Below are positions 56,586 to 64,000 of a DNA stretch of 64,000 nucleotides, one piece after another. The stretch spans positions 62,001-126,000 of the forward strand of contig NZ_NEVL01000005.1 in the NCBI RefSeq assembly GCF_002261335.1, given 5' to 3'. The notes under the pieces were generated by a model, which ran no database searches, was not told where the DNA came from, and was given only the letters and a program-made list of their open reading frames with translations. This DNA comes from Bordetella genomosp. 1. GTDB taxonomy: Bacteria; Pseudomonadota; Gammaproteobacteria; Burkholderiales; Burkholderiaceae_B. The stretch's first letter is position 1. Every line of letters begins with the position of its first letter. The position numbers and the translations under genes are program-made.

Positions 56586-56602
56586 AAGAATGGTTCGCAT
56601 TC
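56586..56602 (-). promoter_or_regulatory. Fur-box-like site upstream of the FecI-type sigma gene
   Basis: On the minus strand GAATGCGAACCATTCTT matches 11 of 17 positions of TAATGATAATCATTATC. It lies 40 bases upstream of the sigma factor start codon, the position expected for iron-dependent repression. Confidence 0.55.
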
Positions 56603-56683
56603 TAGTGGATGCGGCCGTTCGCCGGCGCGGACTTTTTGGGGGGCAGAAGCACCCGACATCGGTTGTGGCGCGTGCGCCACGCG

Positions 56684-58234
56684 TCAGAGGCCCAGGCGGC
56701 GCGCCAGCTTGTGCAGGTTGCTCGGGTCCAGGCCCAGTTGGCGGGCCGCCTGGCTCCAGTTGCCGTCGCGCGCCTGCAGCGCCTGCCTGATCCAGTCGCG
56801 CTGGAATGCATCGACCGCCTCGCGCAGCGGCGTGGCGGGCGAGATCGCGGGCGGCGCAACGCCGGGCGCGGGGCGCCCGCCGCCATCGGCACGCGCCGCC
56901 GCGCTCTCGCCGTCGAAGGCGCCGTCCAGGTCGAACAGATCGGCCGGCAGCGTCACGATCTCGTTGCGGCCCGCGCCCCGGCTCACCACCTTGAGCGCGG
57001 CGCGGCTGATCTCGTGTTCGAGCTCGCGCACATTGCCGGGCCAGGCATAGCGGCGCAGCGCCTGCTCCGCCTCGGGCGCGAGGCGCAGCGCACGCAGGCC
57101 GAGCCGCGCCCGGTTCAGCTCGAGGAAGCGCCCCGCCAGCAGCATCACGTCGTCGCCGCGCTCGCGCAGCGGCGGGATCGCGATGGGATAGACCGACAGC
57201 CGGTGATAGAGGTCGGCGCGGAAGGTGCCGTCGCGCACGTGCTCGCGCAGGTTGCGGTTGGTGGCCGCGATCACGCGCACGTCGACGCGGCGCGGTATGT
57301 CGGAGCCGAGCCGCTGGATCTCGCCGTTCTGCAGGGTGCGCAACAGCTTGGCCTGGATGGCGAGCGGCAGCTCGCCCACCTCGTCGAGAAACAAGGTGCC
57401 GCCGTTGGCCGCCTCGAAGCGGCCCGGGCGTTCGGCCGTGGCGCCGGAGAACGCGCCCTTGGCGTGGCCGAACAGCTCGCTCTCGGCCAGCGATTCGGGC
57501 AGCGCCGCGCAGTTCACGTGGATCAGCGGCTTGGCGCGCCGGCGCGAGAGCCGGTGCAAGCGGTGCGCGAACAGCTCCTTGCCCACGCCGGTCTCGCCCA
57601 GCAGCAGCACGGGCAGCTCCGAGTCGGCCACCACCGTGAGTTCGTGCAGCAGGTGCGTGATGGCCTCGCTGCGGCCGATGATTTCCTCGTCGCCGCGCAC
57701 GATGTGCAGCGCGGGCTCCTTGGCGCGGGCAAGCCGCAGGGCGCGGATCTCTTCTTCCAGGCGGGTGATGCGCAGCGCCGCCTCGATGGCCGGCAGCAGG
57801 CGCTCGAGCTCGCGCTGCGCGTCGGGCAGGAAGGTGCCGGCATCGAGCGCGTCGAGCGTGAGCACGCCGACCTGGCGGCCCTCCACCGACAGGCTCGCCC
57901 CCATGCAGTCGTGCACCGACAGGGGCTCGTGCAGGCGATCGTCGATCAGGCCGTCGTAGGGATCGGGCAGGCCGCTGTCGGCCGGGAACCGGGTCACGCC
58001 GGCGCGGGCCAGGATGGCCGCCAGGCGCGGCTGCTGGGCCACCACGAAGCGCCGGCCCAGCGCGTCGCTGCTCAGCCCGTCGACGGCCAGGGGCCGCAGA
58101 TAGTCGCCGTCGAGGCGCAGCAGCGCGCAGGCGCCGGCGCGAAAGTGGGCGCGCAGACTCACCACCAGGCGCTGCAGGCGCACCCCGGCCGGCAGGTCGG
58201 CCGTGAAGTCGGCCAGCAGCAGTTCCGTCATCAT
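56684..58234 (-). CDS. norR: Nitric oxide-responsive sigma-54 activator NorR
   Basis: A 516-residue enhancer-binding protein: N-terminal GAF domain (about residues 20-165, which in NorR holds the NO-sensing mononuclear iron), AAA+ domain with Walker A GETGVGKE, the sigma-54 contact loop as GAFSGA rather than GAFTGA, and Walker B GGTLFLDEVGEL, then a Fis-type helix-turn-helix (NWSQAARQLGLDPSNLHKLA, residues 491-510). It is divergent from norA, and its start codon abuts the first of three NorR boxes, so it probably also regulates itself. ATGs at 58234 and 58231 are both possible starts. Confidence 0.93.
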   Translation of the reverse strand: MMTELLLADFTADLPAGVRLQRLVVSLRAHFRAGACALLRLDGDYLRPLAVDGLSSDALGRRFVVAQQPRLAAILARAGVTRFPADSGLPDPYDGLIDDRLHEPLSVHDCMGASLSVEGRQVGVLTLDALDAGTFLPDAQRELERLLPAIEAALRITRLEEEIRALRLARAKEPALHIVRGDEEIIGRSEAITHLLHELTVVADSELPVLLLGETGVGKELFAHRLHRLSRRRAKPLIHVNCAALPESLAESELFGHAKGAFSGATAERPGRFEAANGGTLFLDEVGELPLAIQAKLLRTLQNGEIQRLGSDIPRRVDVRVIAATNRNLREHVRDGTFRADLYHRLSVYPIAIPPLRERGDDVMLLAGRFLELNRARLGLRALRLAPEAEQALRRYAWPGNVRELEHEISRAALKVVSRGAGRNEIVTLPADLFDLDGAFDGESAAARADGGGRPAPGVAPPAISPATPLREAVDAFQRDWIRQALQARDGNWSQAARQLGLDPSNLHKLARRLGL

Positions 58235-58291
58235 GGTCAAAGTCACCCAAGCATGGTTGTTTTCACCCGAACTCGCCAGGTCAATATAACC
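58235..58291. promoter_or_regulatory. Three NorR enhancer boxes
   Basis: GGT-N7-ACC occurs three times: 58235-58247, 58255-58267 and 58279-58291. This is the documented NorR core motif, and three copies upstream of a sigma-54 promoter is the classical arrangement. Relative to the expected norA start point (about 58358) they are centred near -117, -97 and -73. Confidence 0.88.
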
Positions 58292-58309
58292 CTGCCCCAA
58301 AACAAGCGC

Positions 58310-58323
58310 TTGATTTTCATCAA
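58310..58323. promoter_or_regulatory. Fnr/Anr box
   Basis: TTGATTTTCATCAA is a perfect match to the Fnr consensus TTGAT-N4-ATCAA. Its centre lies about 41.5 bases before the expected norA start point, and between the NorR boxes and the sigma-54 promoter. Confidence 0.85.
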
Positions 58324-58331
58324 CTTACGGC

Positions 58332-58348
58332 TTGGCATGGTTTTCGCT
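58332..58348 (+). promoter_or_regulatory. Sigma-54 promoter of norA
   Basis: TTGGCATGGTTTTCGCT has the invariant GG (58334-58335) and GC (58346-58347) separated by ten bases. The start point would be near 58358, about 24 bases before the norA start codon. Confidence 0.8.
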
Positions 58349-58381
58349 TTAAGAAGGATGAACCCCTCCAAGGAGCACACC

Positions 58382-59062
58382 ATGAGCATGCAGGACCGGT
58401 CATTGGGCGATCTGGCCCGGCGCATCCCCGGCGCCACGCGCGTTTTCCACGACTACCAACTCGACTTCTGCTGCGGCGGCAAGCACTCGCTGCGCGAAGC
58501 GGCGCAAAGCCGGGGCGTGGACGGCGCCGTGATCGAGGCCCGCCTGCGCGCGCTGGCCGAGGTGCCTGCCAACACGCGCGACTGGTCGGACGCGCCCGCG
58601 CGCGAGCTGATCGACTACATCCTGGTCCGCTATCACGACGTGCACCGCGAACAGATGCCCGAGCTGATCCGCCTGGCGCGCCGTGTCGAGGACGTGCACG
58701 GCGACCGGCCGGAATGCCCGACGGGCCTGGCCGACCTGTTGCGCGACATGCGCCAGGAACTCGAGAGCCACATGCAGAAGGAAGAGCAGGTGCTGTTTCC
58801 GTTGCTGGCCCGCGGCATGGGCGCCATGGCCGGCGCGCCGATCGCGGTGATGCGCATGGAACACGACGACTGCGGCGTGGAGCTGCGTCGCATCGAGGCC
58901 CTGACCCGCGACATCACGCTGCCGCGCGGCGCCTGCAACACCTGGCGCGCGCTCTACCTCGGCCTGCGCGCCTTCCGCGAAGACCTGATGGATCACATCC
59001 ATCTGGAAAACAACGTGCTGTTCGAGAACGCCCTGCAACCCGCGGCACCCGCCGCGCATTGA
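58382..59062 (+). CDS. norA: NorA/YtfE-type di-iron Fe-S cluster repair protein
   Basis: A 226-residue cytoplasmic di-iron hemerythrin-like protein of the RIC (ScdA/YtfE/DnrN/NorA) family. The N-terminal ScdA domain has the Cys pair in DYQLDFCCGGKHSL (about residues 26-39), and the iron-binding His/Glu residues follow in YHDVHREQMPEL, ELESHMQKEEQVLFPLL, MEHDDCGVEL and DLMDHIHLENNVLFENAL. Such proteins repair iron-sulfur clusters damaged by nitric oxide or bind NO. AAGGAG precedes the ATG. In Ralstonia eutropha, norA is controlled by NorR and followed by norB; here no nitric oxide reductase gene follows, but an Fnr-type regulator. Confidence 0.93.
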   Translation: MSMQDRSLGDLARRIPGATRVFHDYQLDFCCGGKHSLREAAQSRGVDGAVIEARLRALAEVPANTRDWSDAPARELIDYILVRYHDVHREQMPELIRLARRVEDVHGDRPECPTGLADLLRDMRQELESHMQKEEQVLFPLLARGMGAMAGAPIAVMRMEHDDCGVELRRIEALTRDITLPRGACNTWRALYLGLRAFREDLMDHIHLENNVLFENALQPAAPAAH

Positions 59063-59125
59063 AGAACGCCTCCAGAACAAGAACCGGGCCGGGTCCGTGA
59101 CGCGGTCCAACTCGAAGGAACCATC

Positions 59126-59857
59126 ATGCTCGCCACTACTTCGTTCGACCAGACCACGCCGCGCTGCCTGCACAATGCCGGCCTGCTCCCGCAACCCTCC
59201 TGCGCCGAAGAAGACCGCCGCTTCGAGGCCCTGGTGCACGAACGGCGCCGCCTCGGCAAGGGCGAGAAGCTCTTCGCGGTGGGCGACGCGATGCAGGAGA
59301 TCTACGTGGTGCGCACCGGCACCCTGAAGGCGCTCGTCGTCACCGAAGACGGCCACAACCAGGTGCTGGGTTTCTATCTGCCGGGCGAGCTGATCGGCCT
59401 CGACGGCCTGGCCGGACTGTGCCACACCGCCGACGCCGTCGCGCTCGAGGACAGCGAGGTGTGCGTGCTGCGGCTGGCCGACATGCAGGCCCTGGCGATG
59501 GAGATGCCGGCGCTGCAGCTGCGCTTTCTGCGCGCGATGGGGCGCGAGCTGTCGCAGGAGCAGACCATGCTGGTGCGGCTCGGCTCGATGCGCGCCGAAG
59601 AGCGGCTCGCCGCCTTCCTCGTCGACCTCTCGCGCCGCATGGAAGCGCGCGGCTACTCGCCCTCGGAATTCAACATGCGCATGACGCGCGAAGACATCGG
59701 CAGCTATCTCGGCCTTACCCTGGAGACCGTGAGCCGCCTGTTCTCGCGCCTCGCCGAGGCCGGCCTGATCGCGATCCGGCAGCGCAATGTGAAGCTGCTG
59801 GACCTGGCACGGCTCGGCGCACTCTGCACCTGCGGAAAGGTCTCAACCCCGCATTGA
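59126..59857 (+). CDS. Crp/Fnr-family regulator
   Basis: A 243-residue regulator with a cyclic-nucleotide-binding-like N-terminal domain (KGEKLFAVGDAMQEIYVVRTG, about residues 45-65) and an Fnr-type helix-turn-helix (TREDIGSYLGLTLETVSRLF) whose E-x2-SR contacts recognise TTGAT. Cysteines at residues 14, 26, about 98 and about 113 do not form the Cx2Cx5C pattern of E. coli Fnr, so oxygen sensing by a 4Fe-4S cluster is uncertain; it could use a different cluster geometry, or sense NO through heme as Dnr does. It follows norA by 63 bases, and the Fnr box before norA is a likely target. Confidence 0.88.
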   Translation: MLATTSFDQTTPRCLHNAGLLPQPSCAEEDRRFEALVHERRRLGKGEKLFAVGDAMQEIYVVRTGTLKALVVTEDGHNQVLGFYLPGELIGLDGLAGLCHTADAVALEDSEVCVLRLADMQALAMEMPALQLRFLRAMGRELSQEQTMLVRLGSMRAEERLAAFLVDLSRRMEARGYSPSEFNMRMTREDIGSYLGLTLETVSRLFSRLAEAGLIAIRQRNVKLLDLARLGALCTCGKVSTPH

Positions 59858-59895
59858 GACGACGCGCGCCCCAAGCCCGTGGCTAGAATCCCGGT

Positions 59896-60564
59896 ATGGA
59901 AAGACCGCTGAACGAAGCCGACCTGCGCCGCCTGCTGTGCCGCCATATCCGGCGCAGCAACGGGTCGCGTTCCGATGCCTTCATCCCGGAGTATTTCGTC
60001 GAGCATGCCTCCCGGCGCGCGGATCTGGTGGTGGCCGGCGCGGCGCTCGCCGCCTTCGAAATCAAGAGCGACCTCGACACGTTGCGGCGTCTGGATGACC
60101 AGATCGCGGTGTTTTGCAGATACTTCGAAGTGGTCACGGTGGTGTGTACGGCGCGCCACGCCGACAAGGTGCTTGCCAGCACGCCCGAACGTGTCGGCGT
60201 ACTTTGCCTGGGCAGTGCGACCGTGCAGACCCTGAGGGCGGCGGCGCCGGCCCAGACGGTAAGCGTGAGCGACTGGCTGTCGCATCTTCCCCTGAAGCAG
60301 ATCCAACCCATGCTGCGGGCACGGCAGGTCGTCGTTCCTTGTGCCAGCCGGGCCGCGCTCGAGGAGATCGCAGCGCGCGAGCTCACGCCCGAACAGATTC
60401 GCGCTGGCGTGCTGCGATACCTCAAGACCGTCAAATGCGCACAACGCCGTTCGGCCGGACGCGAGCGGACTCGCACGCGCGGGCTCCCCGACCCCTACGA
60501 GGCCCACGCAAAAATGATGCGGGACTTTCTGGCGTCGCCCATGGCGGCATCTGCGCCGCTATAG
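59896..60564 (+). CDS. sce7726-family protein, nuclease-like core
   Basis: A 222-residue protein matching my recollection of the sce7726 family. Its N-terminal half carries a PD-(D/E)XK-like constellation: Glu32, Asp43 in RADLVV, then Glu55 and Lys57 in AFEIKSDLD, followed by DQIAVFCRYFEVVTVVC, the layout of restriction-endonuclease-fold proteins. The C-terminal half is helical and basic. It meets the beta-type gene tail to tail, and both stop codons lie in the same six-base palindrome CTATAG. Base composition is lower in GC than the flanks. Function is unknown; a role in defence or mobile-element conflict is inferred from the fold and context only. Confidence 0.75.
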   Translation: MERPLNEADLRRLLCRHIRRSNGSRSDAFIPEYFVEHASRRADLVVAGAALAAFEIKSDLDTLRRLDDQIAVFCRYFEVVTVVCTARHADKVLASTPERVGVLCLGSATVQTLRAAAPAQTVSVSDWLSHLPLKQIQPMLRARQVVVPCASRAALEEIAARELTPEQIRAGVLRYLKTVKCAQRRSAGRERTRTRGLPDPYEAHAKMMRDFLASPMAASAPL

Positions 60565-61632
60565 GACGTCGTCCTGCCCGTCGAGCACATCGGTCTCTGC
60601 ATGCGCTATCTGCCGGGAAAGATGCAGGTTCACCCTGACTGCAGTCCAGGACGCGGCTGCCAGGCTGTGGGGGTCGCCGGCAGCGGCCTGCCGAATCATC
60701 CGTGCGCCCCAGGCGGCATCCTCGGATAGCGGCGTAAACAAATTCAACAGCGCGCTTGCGATGTCGACATATGCTTCCCTGCGCGCCGCACGCAACGCAG
60801 GCCTTCGCTGAAACTGCCAGGCAAAGGGGAACGCGACGTCGATCCTCGGAACCGGCGAACCACCTCCGGTCGAATGACGGATGACGGGGTGCACTGAAGC
60901 GTAGTCACCGTAAGCACAGCGGCGTCCATCCGCCTGAACCGATGCGTGAAGCTTTCGCTCCAGGATCTCGAGTACGCCACGCGTTTGCCCGTCGTCCTCG
61001 GCATAGTCGCCAAGATACGCTGGAAAACTCGACCCGAGCAGCACGATCATCGCCTGCGGAATCTCATGCCGTATCCGATCGATGACGCGCTGCGCGAGTG
61101 CGCTCGCCAAGGGCAATGTGTCACGCACGTATTTCAAGTCTACGTAGACCAGCGCATTGCCGACATCGTCGAGCGCTGAAAGCGCGCCGACGACTAGCGG
61201 CAGTTCAGGATCGGGATCACGCACGCGAAAAGCAAGATACTGGTGACGCCGCTCCAACAGCTGCGCCTGACGCACGAACGCCCGAAGCCCGACATCGGGC
61301 ACGAACTGAGCCACGGGAATCACGCCTTCGAAATCAGCGACGTAATTGCGCCACATCGAAAAATCGTCTGCGGGATCGAGCAGATCCTGCAGGACGTCGG
61401 TCCGATGCCTGGGCTCGCGGGTGAGATCGGCCACAAACGGACGCCCCGGTCCCAAGGCGGAAACGCAATTCTCGATGGCGCGGTCGAACGCCACGGCGTT
61501 GTGCCACTTGCCCAGCGTGAACAGGGGAATGATGCGTTGTTTGAGTGCATCGTCGAGTTCGCGCAGGCCCTGTATTTCCGCCACGCGTGACATCAATGAT
61601 GGGTAGTAGAAATGATCCTCGAAGTCGAGCAT
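60559..61632 (-). CDS. Beta-family (sce7725-like) protein
   Basis: A 357-residue protein of the family containing the phage T4 beta protein (sce7725-like). The N-terminus FEDHFYYPSLMSRVAEIQGL and IIPLFTLGKW are typical, as is YVDLKYVRDTLPLA in the middle; overall it looks like a TIM-barrel-type alpha/beta protein without a signal peptide. Members occur next to sce7726-type genes in many genomes; here the pair is convergent rather than in tandem. GC content is lower than in the neighbours. No biochemical function is established that I know of. Confidence 0.72.
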   Translation of the reverse strand: MLDFEDHFYYPSLMSRVAEIQGLRELDDALKQRIIPLFTLGKWHNAVAFDRAIENCVSALGPGRPFVADLTREPRHRTDVLQDLLDPADDFSMWRNYVADFEGVIPVAQFVPDVGLRAFVRQAQLLERRHQYLAFRVRDPDPELPLVVGALSALDDVGNALVYVDLKYVRDTLPLASALAQRVIDRIRHEIPQAMIVLLGSSFPAYLGDYAEDDGQTRGVLEILERKLHASVQADGRRCAYGDYASVHPVIRHSTGGGSPVPRIDVAFPFAWQFQRRPALRAARREAYVDIASALLNLFTPLSEDAAWGARMIRQAAAGDPHSLAAASWTAVRVNLHLSRQIAHAETDVLDGQDDVL

Positions 61633-61831
61633 GGCCGTTTCCTTGCACGTGCAGAGGGGATGTCCCCGGTGCTTTCACACTACGTGCCGGCGCCCGACGA
61701 ATTCTCTCAAGTGAATCATCCGATCCATCGGGAAGACTACGCAGGACACGAGCCCCCGCTGCAATTTCATTCAAGACCGCCGCGCCGCGGGGCGGCAGAC
61801 TGGGCCTCCGACTTCATGAGGCCCGGCTGGC

Positions 61832-62737
61832 ATGGCGGCTCGCAATATCGCTTATCTCGAACTCACGCTCGCCATGGTGCTGGTGGGCAGCACGGTGGTG
61901 GCCGGCAAGCTGGCGGGCGCGACGGTCGCGCCGCTGACGGCCACCGCGCTGCGGCTCGCGCTCGCCCTGCCGGCGTTCCTGCTGCTGCTGCGCTGGCGCC
62001 GCACGCCCCTGCCGGCATTGGACCGGCACGACCGAGTGCTGCTGTGCGTGCAGGCGGCGGCCGGCTCGGTGGGCTACACCGCGTTCCTGCTGGCCGGCCT
62101 GGCGCGGCTGCCGGCGGCCGATGCCGGGATCGTGCTCGGCACGCTGCCGGCGGTCTCGGCGCTGCTGGCCGCGACGCTGCCGGGCGAGCGCGCGGGCGCG
62201 GCCACCTGGCTGGCCGTTGCGCTCGCAACCATGGGCGTGCTGCTCGTGAGCGGGGCGCGCTCGGGTGCGGCGGGCGTGCCGCTCGATCCGGCCGGGCTGG
62301 CGCTGGTGCTGGGCGCGGTGGTGTGCGAGGCGGGGTTCATCCTGGGCGCACGGTGGCTGCGCACGCCGCTGCCGCCCGTGCTGCTGTCGACGCTGCTCGC
62401 GGCGCTCGGGCTGCCGCTGGCGCTGGCCGGCGCGCTGCTGTTCGAGGCGCCGTGGCGGGCGCGGCCGGACGCGCAGGCCTGGGCAGCGCTGCTGTACTAC
62501 GCGCTGGTGCCCACCGTGGCGGGCTTCGTGCTCTGGTACTCCGGGCTGGCGCGGCTGGGCGCGGGCGGCGGCACGCGCGCCGCGGTGTTCACCGCGTTTG
62601 CGCCGGTATCCGCGGTGCTGCTGTCGGCGCTGGTGTTGCGCGAGCCCTTGTTGCCCGCGCAACTGGCGGGCATGGGCTGCGTGGCGGCCGCGGCAATGGC
62701 TGCCGCGGCCCCGCGGCCTCAGCGGCCGACGGCGTAG
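61832..62737 (+). CDS. EamA/DMT-family transporter
   Basis: A 301-residue membrane protein with about ten helices in two EamA repeats. ELTLAMVLVGSTVVAGKLAG opens the first and VPTVAGFVLWYSGLARLG is in the second. It probably exports an amino acid or metabolite. The gene returns to the high-GC style of the region after the lower-GC sce7726/beta cassette, from which it is separated by 199 bases. Its end overlaps the convergent gamma-glutamyltransferase gene by 19 bases. Confidence 0.85.
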   Translation: MAARNIAYLELTLAMVLVGSTVVAGKLAGATVAPLTATALRLALALPAFLLLLRWRRTPLPALDRHDRVLLCVQAAAGSVGYTAFLLAGLARLPAADAGIVLGTLPAVSALLAATLPGERAGAATWLAVALATMGVLLVSGARSGAAGVPLDPAGLALVLGAVVCEAGFILGARWLRTPLPPVLLSTLLAALGLPLALAGALLFEAPWRARPDAQAWAALLYYALVPTVAGFVLWYSGLARLGAGGGTRAAVFTAFAPVSAVLLSALVLREPLLPAQLAGMGCVAAAAMAAAAPRPQRPTA

Positions 62738-64000
62738 GCCTGCATCAGGCGCGGCGTGGCCGCCGCATGCAACAGGCCGTCCGGATCACGGCTGGCGGCG
62801 GTGAGCCGGCCGACGCTCCACTCCGGCACTTCCTCGATGCGGTGACCGCGACCGCGCAGGTCGGCGATCACCTCGGCGCCGAACGACGTTTCCACGGCCA
62901 GGTGGCCGGGCTTGCGGTCGCGCGGGTAGAACGAGGTCGGGAAATGCAGGGTGTGCGACATCGGCAGGTCGATCGCCTCCTGCAGGTTCAGGCCGTGATG
63001 CACGTGGCGCAGGAACAGCTGCAGCTGCCATTGCTCCTGCTGGTCGCCGCCGGGCGTGCCGAACACCATGTAGGGCGCGCCGTCGCGCAGCGCCAGCGAC
63101 GGCGTGAGCGTGGTGCGCGGGCGCTTGCCCGGCGCGAGCGTGCACGGCAGCTCGGGCACCAGCCAGAACATCTGCGCACGCGTGTTCAGGCCGAAGCCCA
63201 GCCCCGGGATCACCGGCGACGACTGGAACCAGCCGCCCGAGGGCGTGGCCGACACCATGTTGCCCCAGCGGTCGATCACGTCGACGTGCGTGGTGTCGCC
63301 GCGCTTGGCCGAGGCCCGCATGTCGGCCATGGTCGGCTCGTTCGAGGCCGCGCCGATCTGCGTGACCTTGGACAGGCGCGAGAGCGTGTCCATCACGCGC
63401 GCCACCTGCGCCTCGTAGCCGGGCACGATGCCGGGCCGCAACTCGTGCGAGGCCTGCTCGCCGAGCAGCTTGCGGCGCGTGTCGTTGTAGGCGTCGGACA
63501 GCAGCGCATCGAGCGGCACGTCCACGAAGGCCGGGTCGCCGTAATAGGCTTCGCGGTCGGCGAACGCCAGCTTCATGGCCTCGGTCACGCGGTGCACGAA
63601 CTCGGCGCTGGCCGGGCCGGTCGCGCCCAGGTCGCTGCCCTTGAGCAACGCGAGGGTCTGCTGGAACACCGGCCCCTGGCTCCAGGCGCCGGCCTTCGCC
63701 ACGGTGTAGCCGTGGTAGTCGTAGGTCAGCGGCGCCTCGTAGGTGGCGGACCAGCCGGCCATGTCGTCGGCCCTGAGCACGCCGCGATGGGCACGGCCGC
63801 TCTCGTCCATGACCTCGGTGTTGCGCGCGTAGCGGTCGATGGCCTCGGCCACGAAGCCGCGGTAGAAGGCATCGCGGGCCGCGTCGATCTGGCGTTCGCG
63901 GTCGCTGCCCGCGGCCTCGGCCTCGTCGAGCACGCGGCGCCAGGTCTGCGCCAGCGCCGGATTGCGGAACAGCTTGCGCGCCTCGGGCACCGCGCCGCCG
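62719..64000 (-). CDS. Gamma-glutamyltransferase, C-terminal part
   Basis: About 427 codons of a gene that runs off the right edge; the N-terminus and signal region are not visible. It shows the gamma-glutamyltransferase hallmark: KRGDTTHVDVIDRWGNMVSA, where the second Thr starts the small subunit after autocleavage, preceded by the large-subunit segment FADREAYYGDPAFVDVP and followed by a GTPGGDQQEQW segment. Such enzymes cleave glutathione and gamma-glutamyl compounds, usually in the periplasm; some homologues act on other substrates (for example oxamate amidohydrolase). Convergent with the EamA transporter. Confidence 0.88.
   Translation of the reverse strand, partial: GGAVPEARKLFRNPALAQTWRRVLDEAEAAGSDRERQIDAARDAFYRGFVAEAIDRYARNTEVMDESGRAHRGVLRADDMAGWSATYEAPLTYDYHGYTVAKAGAWSQGPVFQQTLALLKGSDLGATGPASAEFVHRVTEAMKLAFADREAYYGDPAFVDVPLDALLSDAYNDTRRKLLGEQASHELRPGIVPGYEAQVARVMDTLSRLSKVTQIGAASNEPTMADMRASAKRGDTTHVDVIDRWGNMVSATPSGGWFQSSPVIPGLGFGLNTRAQMFWLVPELPCTLAPGKRPRTTLTPSLALRDGAPYMVFGTPGGDQQEQWQLQLFLRHVHHGLNLQEAIDLPMSHTLHFPTSFYPRDRKPGHLAVETSFGAEVIADLRGRGHRIEEVPEWSVGRLTAASRDPDGLLHAAATPRLMQAYAVGR

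Overview
The window is GC-rich (roughly 68-70% by eye), densely packed, and shaped like Burkholderiales DNA, most likely Alcaligenaceae (Bordetella/Achromobacter type). The reasons are the Bug-type solute receptor next to LysR regulators, the RegB/RegA redox pair beside a cytochrome bo quinol oxidase, the urea carboxylase/allophanate hydrolase route, and the NorR-NorA pair. The genus is an inference. I saw no rRNA, tRNA, CRISPR array, insertion sequence or prophage.

Layout. 1-5.7 kb: 3' end of a LysR gene, a two-gene chromate-type transporter, UspA, an RhtA-like exporter, a divergent SDR, then a secreted protein/ECF sigma/anti-sigma operon. 5.8-18.1 kb: a urea module. Allophanate hydrolase, urea carboxylase and a GntR regulator run leftward; the urea ABC transporter urtABCDE runs rightward. 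The shared 435-bp region carries two near-identical sigma-54 promoters facing outwards, NtrC-like half-sites between them and a GntR-type operator. 18.1-28 kb: CigR-like protein, YajQ, a CopD-like membrane protein, a second GntR regulator, a branched-chain-type ABC transporter with P5C dehydrogenase, and an NlpD-like lipoprotein. 28-33 kb: soluble double-PAS chemoreceptor, pirin, an unknown protein and a DUF2325 protein. 33-39 kb: cyoABCD preceded by regB-regA, with two RegA-type sites in the gap. 39-52.5 kb: HAD phosphatase, MFS/ArsR pair, Dps, DUF2059, lrgAB with a divergent LysR, carboxylesterase, Bug receptor, LysR, GntP permease, GNAT and AraC. 52.5-56.6 kb: a FecI/FecR iron-signalling locus whose TonB-dependent receptor reads as broken by two single-base frameshifts. 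56.7-59.9 kb: norR, norA and an Fnr-type regulator with an information-dense promoter. 59.9-61.6 kb: a tail-to-tail sce7726/beta-protein pair of probable accessory origin. 61.8-64 kb: EamA exporter and a gamma-glutamyltransferase cut by the window edge.

How it fits together. Urea import and ATP-dependent urea breakdown appear to be one nitrogen-controlled regulon. Terminal quinol oxidase expression appears tied to quinone redox state through RegBA. Nitric oxide repair is under combined NorR/sigma-54 and probably Fnr control. The least understood part is the sce7726/beta-protein cassette, where one partner has a PD-(D/E)XK-like core.
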